Below, one piece after another: positions 1 to 12,000 of a stretch of 64,000 bases of DNA. Both the position numbers and the translations under genes were made by a program. Below the pieces are notes generated by a model that had not been told where the DNA came from, did not search any database, and saw only the letters and a program-made list of their open reading frames with translations. Origin of the DNA: Pseudonocardia sp. TRM90224 (lineage in GTDB: Bacteria > Actinomycetota > Actinomycetes > Mycobacteriales > Pseudonocardiaceae); assembly GCF_021245725.1 (NCBI RefSeq), contig NZ_JAJGSX010000036.1, forward strand, positions 31,027 through 95,026, written 5' to 3'. Positions within the stretch are counted from its first letter, which is position 1. Every line of letters begins with the position of its first letter.

Positions 1-2
1 AC

Positions 3-3000
3 CACGAGGTGCTGCGCATCCCGGTCCGCGGCAGCCAGTACATCGACGTCGTGGTGTCGGCAAGCCCGTCCGGCACGCGGCCGCTCGTGGAGGGCCGCCC
101 GCTGGAACTGCGCACGATCAACCGCACGGAGAACCGGATCACCCTCGGCCTGTCCGACGCGCAACTCTTGGCACTCGGGCGCGGCGCCGGCGGCTCACAT
201 GCCGGGTCGGGCGTCAACGTCGCCCTGTCCGGCGGCGAGCAGGTGGCCCACCGCATCGGCGGCACCGCGGGTGCCCGCACCGAGACCACGCTCTACGTGG
301 CCGGCAACGGCGCCACGATCGCGACCGACATGGTCTTCGACGTGGAGCTGCGCCGTGGACGGCTGCGCGCCGACGGCACGTTGCGGGTCCGCCGGACCCG
401 TACGGTGCGCGCGTCCGGCACCGCCTACCTCACCCTGTGGGACCGCGATCTCGCGGCCGCCAAGGCGGCGCAGGAGATCCCGGCTGCGCACGACCGCGGC
501 TGGCTGCTCTCCGGGCGTGGGGCCGGCCTGCCGTTCGCGGCGTGGGCAGGCGGGCAGGCGATCGGGCTGGTGGAGCTGGCCGCGGCCACCGAGCGGATCG
601 ACCCGGTCGGCTTCACGCTCGACCAGCACCGGGCGATGGCCTCGGAACTGACTGCGGCCCGGCCCGTCGTGACCGCGGCTGCCACCGACGGCCGCACGAA
701 CGCGGTGATCACCCGCGTCCGGCTGATCGCACGGGAGCTGGGCCGCCCGATCGTCCTTGAGCTGTCCACCCCGCGCGGCACCGACCGCATGCTCGTCGAG
801 CCGGACGGCACCCTGCACGGTGACCGCGACGGCGGCTACGCCGCGGCGCTGGCGACGCTCCCGCCGGAACTGCTCGCCGCCGCTGACAGCCATCGCCTCG
901 ATCTGCGCGCGCTGTTCGCGTCCGTGCCCGCGGGCGGGACGCTCGCCGCCGCTGTCCGTGATCGGCTCGCCGCCGCAGGCCACACCCTGACCGCGCCCGA
1001 GGTGACCTGGCCGGTCGCGATGTTCGGGCCGGGTGTCACGATGCACGTCGGCGGTACGACGGGCGGCGGCGGTGTCGCGGGTGGCCCGATCGCCGAGAGG
1101 GGATACAGCCCGGGGGACAACCGCCTGGTGGGCGGGGCGTTGCGGGCACTGTGGCAGGCGCGGCTCGAGCGTCGGGGCGGCGGGCCGGAGCACACCAGGG
1201 GCCCGCCGGAGGCGGGGCTGCGCGACGACGAGGAACTCGTCGTGCTGCCGGTCGCCGAGATCGTCGCGCAGCTGCGCAGCAGCGGTGTGCCGGCCAAGCG
1301 GGCGGCCGATCTCGCGCGTCGCCTCGTGGAGTTCTCCTGGCGGGACGCGGCGACCGGGATCGGCGTGATCGTCGTTCCGGTGCACCGGCTGGACGAGCTG
1401 CTTCGGCGGGGCCTGCTGGGGCGCGCCGTCGAGCACGCGCGGACGTTCCACCTCGACCCGAACACCCAGTCCGACCGGCGTGCGCACGACAGGCACGCCG
1501 CCGCGATCCTCGACGAGCTGCGCCGCGGCTGGCCGACCGGCCTTGCGGTCGGCGCTTTCGTCGTGGTGTTCCTCAAGGGGCTGGTCGGCATCAACCCGGA
1601 GCTGCGCGGCCTGCTGCCGGAGCCGTTCGACCTGTTCTCCCATGCCGGGAACCTCATCGGTGGCCTGGTCGTGGCCTACGCGGCGTACCGGATCCGGACC
1701 AGGTGGTCGCTGTCGTCGGGCGCGGGGATCTGGGTCCCGCCGGTCATGGTGGTCACCGCCGCGATCAACGCGATGACCGAGACCCGGTGGGGGGCGGGCC
1801 TCCTCGATGCGATCGGCCTGATTCCCGGCACGCCGGACCCGCTGGACCTCGTCTACAGCGTCGTGGCCGGCGGCGTGCTGGCCGCGGTCAGTTCGGGGCG
1901 GTCGGCGCGGGGCGAGCTGACCGGCCCAGCCACCGGGGCGCGGCGCCCGGCCCGGACAGCGCCGGTCCGAGGAGATCGGGATCGGGAGGCGGTGACATCC
2001 GCGCGCGAGCCGGGCGGCCCGCCCGCCCCAACGGCGCGGCGGACCGATTCGACGGCGTCGGAAACCAACGTCCGGTCGATACTGGGTACCGGTGTCGCGC
2101 TGCTGATCACCATGATCGTCGTGCTCGTCGATCTCGTGGCCAAGGCCGGCGTGGTCGGTGTGGTGTGGGTCGACGTCGGGGTGTTCCTGCCGTTGCTCTG
2201 GACGGTGGTGCTGCTGTCGTCGGCCGCGGTCGTGGCGCTGCACGTGAAGGGATTCCAGGGCGAGGGCGTACCCGCATGGTCCCGGCTGGTGGGAACGGGG
2301 CTGGCGGCCGGCGGGGTCGGCGCGTGGCTGCACGGCATTGCGACCGGTCTGCTGGACGGCCCGAACTGGTACCACATCGGTTTCCTGGGGGGCTACACCA
2401 GCGTCAGCGAGCTCGCCTTCGCAGTCGGGCTCACGATGCTGGCCTGGACGGGACATCCGTCGGCGCCCCGGGTGGGCCCGGCGTTGCGGGTGATCGCCGC
2501 GCTGGTCGGACCTGCGACGTTGGCGGCGAGCATGTACGTGCTCCCCGAGGAGATCCGCGTCGTTCAGCTGATGGCGCTGTTCGGCCTGACCGCGCTCTGG
2601 CCGATGAGCGACGAACCGTCCGGTGCGTCCCATGACGGCGACCGCGGGCCCCGTGGCCCACCCGGGGGCGGTCGGGCGTCCGCCCCGGACAGGCAGTCGG
2701 GAGCGGCCGCCCGGACCGTCGGAACCCGGACGACCGGGACGGCGGCTGACAGAGCGGCGGCTGAGCAGCGCCGTGCTGAGCAGCGCCGTGCTGGGCGCGC
2801 GGACGAGCTGGACGCGCCGCTGCCGTGGCCGCTGCGGATCGCGGCGTGGGTCGTGGGCGTCTCCGTCGCGACGCTGCTGATCGCATCGGTGGTGTGGGTG
2901 ACGTCGGCCAATGCGTCGTCGGAGACGGCAACACTGGTGTGGTCGGTCGGGACGGCGGTCGTCGCGGGCACCGCGGGCGGGATCGTCATCGGGCTGTGGC

Positions 3001-6000
3001 GGCCCCTCGTGCACCCGTACACGTACAAGCCCACGCCCGTCTTCCACGGTGTGGGCCGGCTCCACCTGGGCCTGGAGCTGGAGATGAACACCCGGCGGGG
3101 CTCCCGCCGCACGGCCGCCACCCACGCGCTCCGGCGATTCGGTGAACTCGCCTACCTCAAGCACGACTCCTCCATCCGGCGCGGCTTCGAGATCGTCACG
3201 CACCCGATGACCTACGACTGGGCGATGGAGCACCTCCCGTGGGACGTCCTCATCGAGCTGGCCCAGCTGGGGGGCGACGCGAGTGGTGTCGGGCTGCACG
3301 TCCACCTCAGCCGTGCCGGGTTCGACTCCCCGGCCCACGTCCACCGGTGGATGAAGCTCCTGTATCGCAACGAGCACGAGCTGATCCGACTGGCTCGGCG
3401 GCGCTCCGACTACGCGAAGTTCGACCCTGAGGCCCGGCGCAACGTCAAGGCCTACGCCGAGGGTCTGCGCGGCCCCAAACGCCACCGGGCGATCAACACG
3501 AACAACCGCGACACGTTCGAGCTGCGGATCTTCGCCGCCTCGCTGGACCCGCAGCAGGTGCAGGCCGCGTTGGGGCTGGCGGCGGCGTCGGTCGAGTACA
3601 CGCGGGAGCTGTCGGTCGCGGACATCGTGCACCGCCAGGGCTGGCAGTGGCCGGCGTTCCTGTCCTGGCTGCGCGAACGGCCCGAGTACGGCCCGCTCGT
3701 GCGGGAGGCGACTCGGGTCGCCGCCACCCGCGGTGGACGGACCGGGGCCGGCCCGCCGTCGGGCAGCGGCCCGGCGCGCGGCTCGACGGGCGGGCCCGCC
3801 ACCGACGGGGGCGTTCGCGGGGGAGCCGCGCCGGAAGGGCCGCTGCTACGGGTGGCGACGCCGCGCAGCGCGACCGGCCGGCTGTGGCGCCCGGAGGTGC
3901 CGCGCGGCCCGCCGGCGGTCGTCCGCACCTGGATCGGGCTCTGGGGCAGGGCCGCGCGGGCCGTGGGAATCGCTGTCGGGGCAGCGCTGCTGGTCGCGGT
4001 GCTGGCCGTCGGCGCGCCCGCGCACGCCGATGGCGCCGTCGGGCCTGAGTTCACGGCGCCCGCGAACACCACGGCAGGTGTGGAAGCCGCCGGGCTCGGG
4101 GTCAGCTTCGCGGAGCTCGACGCCGCGAACGACGGCCGGTTCAGCGGGCCGGACGAGCAGATCGGCGGCCAGTCGCTGGTTGCGCCGGCGAGCTGGTCCG
4201 GCGTGTGGATCACGCAGCCGGGTGACTCCTACTGGCGGATCTACGTCGAGCGGTTCGCCGACCCGACCGGCTACGAGCTGGCACTGCGCCGGGACGCCGA
4301 CCCGGAGCTGATCCGCCCCGACGACGAGCACCGGGTGGCGCCGGCGCCGGCCGAATCCGCGGCAACTGTCGCAGAGACCCCGTTGCCGCACACCTGGACA
4401 CCGGCCATCGAGGAGCCGACCGGCGGGACATCGGCGACCGATGCGGACGAGCAGCCGGTCGGGTCGGCCGCTGGTGGCCTCGCCGGGTTCGCCGGACCGC
4501 TCCTGCTGGCGGCCGCGTTCGCGGGCGTCCAGGCGCTGCGCAACCGCGCACGCCGATCGCCTGCGGGGCCGGGCAGTGGCGGCCGGATCGGTGGGCTCGT
4601 CGCGGGGGCGGGCACCGGACTGCTGACCGGTGGGTTGTCGGGGATATTCGGATCCCCGGGGTCGGCGGTGCTGGCGGGTGCGGTCGTGGCGGCGACCGCC
4701 GTGTTGGCCGCGGTGCGGCCGGCGCGGACACCGTGGCGGCCGCGGGCGCCGCCGTTCGCGTTGTGGGCGGCCGTCGGGTTCGCCGCCGTGCTGGGCGCAC
4801 TCGCCGCGTGGGACGTCGCAGGCCGGGCCGGGCCGGTACTGGCCGGGCAGTCGGGTCTGACCGGGCTGAAGGCGCTGCTCTACCCACTGATCCCGGCCGG
4901 GCTGGTGTACCGGTATGTGCTGCGCCGCCAGCACGCGAACCAGGCCGACGGCATGCAGACCCGGCCGCGGTGGGCGGCGTGGAAGTCGGCCGCCGCGGTG
5001 TACCTGATCACCGCCGCGTACGGCGTTGCGACCGCGTTCGGCTGGTCGTTCGTGCCGGCGTGGCTGGCGCCGATGATCCCGTGGCTGGTCCCGGTCGTGG
5101 TGGGGATCGCGGTCGCCGGCGTGCAGAGCAAGGACATCGGCCGCACGCGGGGGATCAAGTCGGTCGTGTCGGGTGCGCAGGCGGCGGTGGTCGTGGTTGT
5201 GGCCGGGTGGCTCGGCGGTACGGCCGGGCCGGGCGCTTGGGGTGCGCTCATCGAGGCGGCCGCGGTCTCCGCGGTCGCCATGGCGGCGGCGTCTCCGACC
5301 GTTCTCGCGGAGTACGTCAACAGCGCGGTCGGCCCGATCGGGGAGCGGGTCAGCCGCCGCAACGCCGACCGGGCGGAACGGACCGGGGCCGGTGACCAGT
5401 TGCGTAGCGCGTTGGTCGCGTGGGTCGAGTGGCGGGCGTTCCCGCCCATCGACACCCGGTTGCTGTGGCGCAAGGGGCTCGACTCGGTGCTGTCGCGGCT
5501 CTCCCTGGTCGTGATCAACCTGGCGTGGCTGCATCCGGACGCCGTGGCGCACGAGTCGTGGACGGCCGTGCTGCTGCGGTTCACGGCGGTCGCGGTGAGC
5601 GTCTTGGCCATCAACAAGCTGGTCCGGGACCCGGACGAGGTCCGTGCCGGGTTCTACGGCTTCAAGAGCACCCGGCAGCTGCGGCAGCCGGACCGCCCGT
5701 CGCGGTGGCTGTGGTGGCGCGGCGACCGGCTGCACCAGCGTGTCGTCGCGTACGCCGAAGCCCTGGACGCGCTGCTGGCGGCCACCGGCATCACCGGCGG
5801 CCTCGACCGGGACCTTGCCGCCCGGCTGGCCGCGGCGCTGTGGGCGTCGATGACGGCCGAGCTGGCGGAGCCGGCGAGCAAGTGGGAGCCGCTCCCGGAT
5901 GCGTCGCAGATCCGGCGTGCCGTGGAGCGGGAGCGGGCCGCGGCGAGAGTTCGTCGGGAGCAGCACGTCGAGACGATCGTCCGGGTGGTGCCGGTGCTGG

Positions 6001-9000
6001 CCGCGGATCCCGCGGCGTTGGCGCTGCTGGCCGAGCACCTGCGGCGGGAGGGGCGGCCGGGCGACGCCGAGATCGTCGACTTCCAGCGGATGTTCGGCGA
6101 GGAGCTGTGGAAGCGGTTCGACGGTGCCGATCCGGCGTCGAGCCGCATCTGGTGGGAGCGGCTGGTGGCAAAGCTCGCCGAACGGCAGCAACTGCGTGCG
6201 GACCACCTCGCCGGCCCGTGGCGGGCGCTGCTGGTGGTGCTGAAGCGGCACTACCTGGACACCGATCAACACACGCACCCGAACCTGGAACGGGCCCGCA
6301 TCGCGCTGCGCGTGCTGAACCCTGAGATGCGGGGCCGGGACAGGCCGCGGTCCGATCCGCTGGAGGCGGTCGCCCAGCTGGCCGCGCAGCATGCGCGCAG
6401 CATCGACGGCAACTCGGCGGCGTGGCCGGGTGCGAGGCCGCTCGCGGCCGGGATGCGGTTGCTGGTCTCGGCGGCGCTGCTCGTGAAGGAGGTCGAGCTC
6501 AGCCGGCGTCAGCGACGGGAGTTGCGCGAACGGTGGCGGGAGGCGATGAGCGCGGCCGTCAGGACGGCCCCGAGCTCACAGCCGGGCACGCTGCTGGAGC
6601 GGTTGCTGCTGCTGGCCGGCCAGCAGCGCGCGCTCACCCCGACCGAGCTGGCCGACCGCCACGGCGGCACGGACTGGGCGGGATCGCTCGCCGCGCTCGC
6701 CGCGACCGAGGCGGCGGTCGGCAATCCGACCGTCGGCTACCGCGCCGACCCCGTGCTGGTGGAGCTGTGGCGGACGGCGCAGCCGCGGCTGCGGCACGCG
6801 ATCCGGTCGAACGCTCTGCTGCTGCCCGGCGGCGCGCCGCTGACCGGCAAGGACGTCGACGGGCTCAAGGATCTCCTGCGCGCCGGCGACCTGGCGTTCC
6901 GGCACTGGCGGGACGGCTGGGTCGACGACGCCGGGATCGCCTGGCGCCGCGTTCGTGGGCTGGGATACGTGTTCCTGCACTCGGCCGGCCGGCGCAGCTG
7001 GCCCCGGCCCGCCGATCAGGCCGCGGCACCGATCCGCATGGCCGTCGCCATCGGCGAGGTAGCCCGGCAGCGGTGGCGCCACGCGGTGGTGCCCGGCCGG
7101 TGGCAGCTCCGGCTGCATGCGCTGGTGCGGGCGACGATTGCGGCGGACCGCGGCTACGTCGTGGCGCTGCGTGCGGCAGCGGAGCGCGAGGCGCTGGAGT
7201 CCGCCCGGCTCGGGCAGGTCGAGGCGTACGCCCGGCTCGCCGAGGCCAGGGCGGCTGCCGTGGCCGAGATGGTGGAGGTCGGCTCGTACCCGCACCAGAT
7301 CAGCGGGGCGCTGCACGGCGCGAACGCGGCGCTCCAACACGCCCCGGGAGCCGACCCGCTGCCGCCGACCGTCGCGCAGGCGCTGCGGGAGAGCACCCGC
7401 GAGCTCGGCTCCGCCCGCCGCCGTCTCGCCCACCTGCGGCCCGGTGCGGACCGGGGCGCGATGCTGGTGGCGGCCAGGGTGCTGCTCGAACGCCACGATC
7501 TGCTGCAGGACCGGGCTTGGGACGCCAAGCTCAACCGCGACCTCGGCGGTTGGCTGATCATGGAGGCGGCCCGGAAGGCGGCCCGCAAGCTACGAGCCGC
7601 GAACGCCGACCTGTTCCGGCCGGGCGCACTGCCGGCCGGCGATGTGACCCGGTCCGAGCCGGGCATGGCCGCGACCTCCCGGCGCGGTCTGGGCAGGCGG
7701 GCCAACCAGGACGCCGCGGCGCTGGCGACCCTGCCGGACGGTAGCCGGTTCGCGATCGTCGTCGACGGCGTCTCCAGCTACCCCGATTCGGACGGCGCCG
7801 CCACCCGGTTCGCTGCAGCCTTCCGGGCCGAGATCACGAACCCGGCCGTGGCGGGCCGCACGCCCCGGCAGGCGCTGCGCGCCGCGCACGAGGCCGCACT
7901 GGCGGCGATGACCAGCCGGTACACGGAGGAACGAGGCCACGCCGCCGTGGCCTACCTGGCCGCGTACGTCGGCACCGACAACGCCGTGACGACCATCCAC
8001 GCCGGTACCGCGCGCGCCTACTTCCTGACCGACGACCCGGCCGGCGGCCGAGAGCTGACGGCCGACCACACCCGCGGCGGGGACATCACCGACGGCGGCG
8101 TCATGACCCGGTGGGCGGCAAGCGACTTCCAGCCAGACCCCGCCGTCACCGAGTTCGCGGCGTCGCAGCAGGGGCTGCTGGTGATTGCGACGGACGGGCT
8201 GTGGCGCCACCTGCGCACTCCGGGCGACCTCGTCGGAGCGCTGTCCGATGGCGCGTCCACCACGCCGGTCGAAGCCGCCGGCCAGCTCGCCGACGCCGTC
8301 CGGTCCGCCGGCGGCCGCGACGACCACACGGTTGCCGCCGTCATCGCTCTCGGGCCTGGTGGCAGCGGCGACTCGACCAGCGGGACCGCCGCGATCGGTG
8401 ACGGTCGCCGAGCCGCGCGGGTGATGGCGGCGGACGCCGCGGCGCTGCGGGCCGCCGGGGTGCCGCTGAACCGGGCGCGGTTCCGACACCTGCCGCGCGG
8501 CCCGCCGGGAGTCCCCGACGCGTCGATCGTCGTGGTTCCGGCGGCGATGCGCTCCGCCGGTGCGGAGGGCGTGCTGGCGTTCGGCTGGTACGAGGGCGGC
8601 GTCGTGCTCGTCTTCGACGACACCCTGGCCGAGATCGACCGGCGGATCGGGGCCGGACAGCTCACCCGGTCGTGGTGGGCCGAGCTGTTGCGGCACGAGA
8701 ACCGGTTCCATCTGTCCGGCCGTGCCCACCGCGAGGACGTGCACGACGCGGACGTCGCACGTCTGGTCGGCCGGCTCCTCGGAACGGGCGACACCGTGCT
8801 GGGTTCCGCATGGCGGCCCGGCCTTCGCCTGCCCGTCGTGCATCACCACGACCACAAGCCCGTGCCGGTGTTCCACGGCACCGGCCCGTTGTACCTCGGC
8901 CTAGAACTGGAGATCACGACCCGACCGGGCTCGGTGCCCGGCGCCAGCACACTCGCCGCCAGCCACCTCGGTGATCTGGCCTACCTCAAGCGCGACGCCT

Positions 9001-12000
9001 CCATCGACGCCGTCGGCGAGGGCTTCGAGATCGTCACGCACCCCATGTCGTACTCCTGGGCGCTGGCGAACTTCCCGTGGGCCGTGCTCCCCGAGCTGGA
9101 GCGGATGGGCGCAGGCGGCGCCGGCCTCGGGATGCACGTCCACATCAGCCGCGCGGCGTTCGACTCGCCGGAGCACGTCGACCGCTGGTTCGCACTGCTG
9201 CTCGGCAACCGGGACCAGCTGACCAGGCTGGCGCGACGCACGTCGGACCGGTACGCGAGGCTCACCGAGACCGAAGGGGTGAGCGTCTGGGCGTCGACCC
9301 GGAACCGGGGGATCAACAGCCAGAACGCCGACACGTTCGAGCTGCGGGTCTTCGCGAGCACGCTGGACCGGCAGCAGGTGCAGGCCGCGCTCGGGCTGGC
9401 AGCGGCGTCGGTCGAGCACACGCGCTCTTCGGGGCGCGGCGCGAGCTGGTCGGAGTTCCTCCAGTGGCTGGCCGAGCACCCGCAGTACGCGCCGCTCTCG
9501 CGCGAGATCGTCCGCCTCGGCGCGGACGTCACCGCGAACGCTCTTGACGGTCCTCGGCGCAGGACGGCAGGCGGATGGCTCCGCCGTCGGCAGGGACCGA
9601 ACAGCGGATCGCTGGCCGACGTCAAGGGCTTCGAGCTCACGGGACGGTCGAAACGCAGGTTCGAGCGCAGGCTGAGGGCCTGGACCGCGTCCGGCTTGCG
9701 GCTGGACGTCGGCGCGCAGCCGTTCGGCGCGCGCGGCCCACCCCTGGTGCTGGCCTTCAGAGCCGCCTTCCCGGATGAGCCCGGTGTGGTGGCCTACACC
9801 TGGCACGGCGGCGGCAGGCCGGTCGTCGTGATGTTCGCCGAGGTGTACGACGAGATCCGCGAGCTGCAAGCATTCGGGTTGGCCCCCGACTTCCTGGAGC
9901 GGGTGCTCGCGTTCGAACGCACCTTCCGGGTGGAGGGCAGGGGCACCGAGCGCGACCGGCGGGCGCAGGCCGAGGCCCTGCTCGCCGAGCTGCACCGGGC
10001 CAGAGCCGCACGCACCTTCGTACCGCTGTCCTCGAACTGGCCCGATGGCTGGATGGCGCCCGATCTGGGGGAGCGCGCTCCGGACGGCGTCGGCCGCGTC
10101 GTCCGGGTGACAGGGCACCGCATGGACGGACGGAGGCATGCGGTCGTCGGGACCGGGTCCGGCTTCCTGGTCGCGGTCGCGGGCTCGCGCGGCTACGTCC
10201 TCACCAACCAGCACGTCGCGACACCGGACCCGAGCGAGCGGGTCGACGCCCTGTTCGTCGAGCTGGCGGGTCCGGACGGGATCATCGCGGTCCCCGCGGT
10301 GGCCGTGGACCGCCCCGCGCTGACGACGCTGGCCGACGCGCTCGTCACGAGCGGGGCGGTCCGGGTCGTGGGCGCCGCCGAAGGCGCGGAGGGCCTGACC
10401 GAGCTGTACGGCCACGAGGTCGGGCGGGCCGCGGCCCAGGTCGACCTCGCGCTCCTGCGCATCGAGCACCCGGACCTGGCCGCGCTCGACCTCACGCCAC
10501 TGGTTTTGGGGGACACGCCGGCGGCGGGCACCCGGCTGACCTTCCTGGGCTTCCCGAGCACCACAATCCCGGTCGTCGGGGATCGGGGTGGAGTGGAGCA
10601 CGTCCGCACCCGTGGCCGGCAGCTCGTCGTCGCCGGCGGTGTCGTCGAAGCCGGCAGGGACACGGCCGCTCGGGAGCCCGTGCACCGTCTGAACCTCTAC
10701 GCCACGGGCAACCCCTGGGCGGTCGAGGGCAACTCCGGCGGTGCGGTCATCGCCCGCGTCGACGGGGCCGACGGGCCGCGCGAGCATCTCGTCGGCGTCT
10801 ACTGGGGCGAGGACGTTCTCGGCTACCCCTTCGGTGAGCAGCGGTTCGTCGCGGCGGTGGGTGTTCGTGCTGTGCGCGCTTTCCTGGCAGCCAGCGGGCT
10901 GGACGTCGCCGCTGGGGCGTTGGGCTCCGGTCCGAGCGAGGTCCCGTCCTCCACGGGCGCGCGGGGAAGGTGGTCCGCGACTCCTGCCGACCTCGCGCGG
11001 ATCCGGGCCGAGATGGTTGTGCACCCCGACGGGCTCGGCGTGATCATCCTGCCTGCGGACGACCCCGCGCGCGGCTACGCGCTCGACCTGCGGGGACACC
11101 GCGACGACCTGACGCTGGTCATGCACGCCGACGAGGACGGGTTCTTCTGGCCTGCGCGCGACGGACAGGTGCGGGTGAGCCCGGAGCAGGTGGCGAACCT
11201 GCTGGGGGCGCGACCGGAGATCTGGTGGTGGGGCGAGCAGCGGGAGGAGCCGGAAGCCGCAGGCGGGGCGTTGGTGGTGTGCGGTTGTTCCGCCGGCGCG
11301 GACATCGACGTGGCCGCACGGTCGCTGGCGTCCGTCTTCGGGGTTCCGGTCATCGCACCGACGGACGAGGTGTGGGTGTCCGCCCCGGACGAGCACGGGG
11401 TTGCTTCCGTCGAGACGGCCGGTGGTTGGGTGCGGGTGGAACCGGACGGCTCTGCGAGCCCGGTGGACCAGCCGCAGGCGTTGACGGCCTCGGCCGGAGC
11501 CGGCGAGGCGAACCTGCTGAGGCTGGGCCCACCGGGTCTGCGGGGCGAGGTGGACCCGCGCGCGCCGACGGTGCGACTCGGTCGGCAGCCGGTGGCTGGG
11601 CCGCTCGGTCTGCCGTCCGGGTGGTGGCCGGGGGTGCGGCAGCGGCGGGCTTGGAAGCGGGCGGCCCGGACGCCCGAGGCGCCGGGCGGGCTCGACCTGG
11701 TGCTGCGTGCGGTGCTGGCGGTCCACCTGGCCCGAGGCGCCGGGCTCGCGCTGGACGGCGACCCGCGGCGTGGGGTGCCGGCCCGGATCGCGGGGTCACC
11801 GCGGCTGGCCGCACTGGCGACGCACCTGGCTGGTTCGCCGGCCGGCGAGCTGGGCCGGCTGGTCGGGGAGTGGGCGGCCGTCGGGCTGATCGCGGTGCGG
11901 TCGGACGCGCAGGGCCGGGTGGCCGTGCCGTCCCGCATGCTGCGTGCCCTGCTGGCCCGCGCGCCGCCCGAGTTCGTGGCCGCGCTGGTGCGCAACCCGG

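Noticed and set aside
195..3632. Long antisense frame opposite the giant ORF
   Set aside because: Arg/Pro/Gly/His-rich text with no domain, typical of the antisense frame of GC-rich genes; the plus strand carries clear domains.
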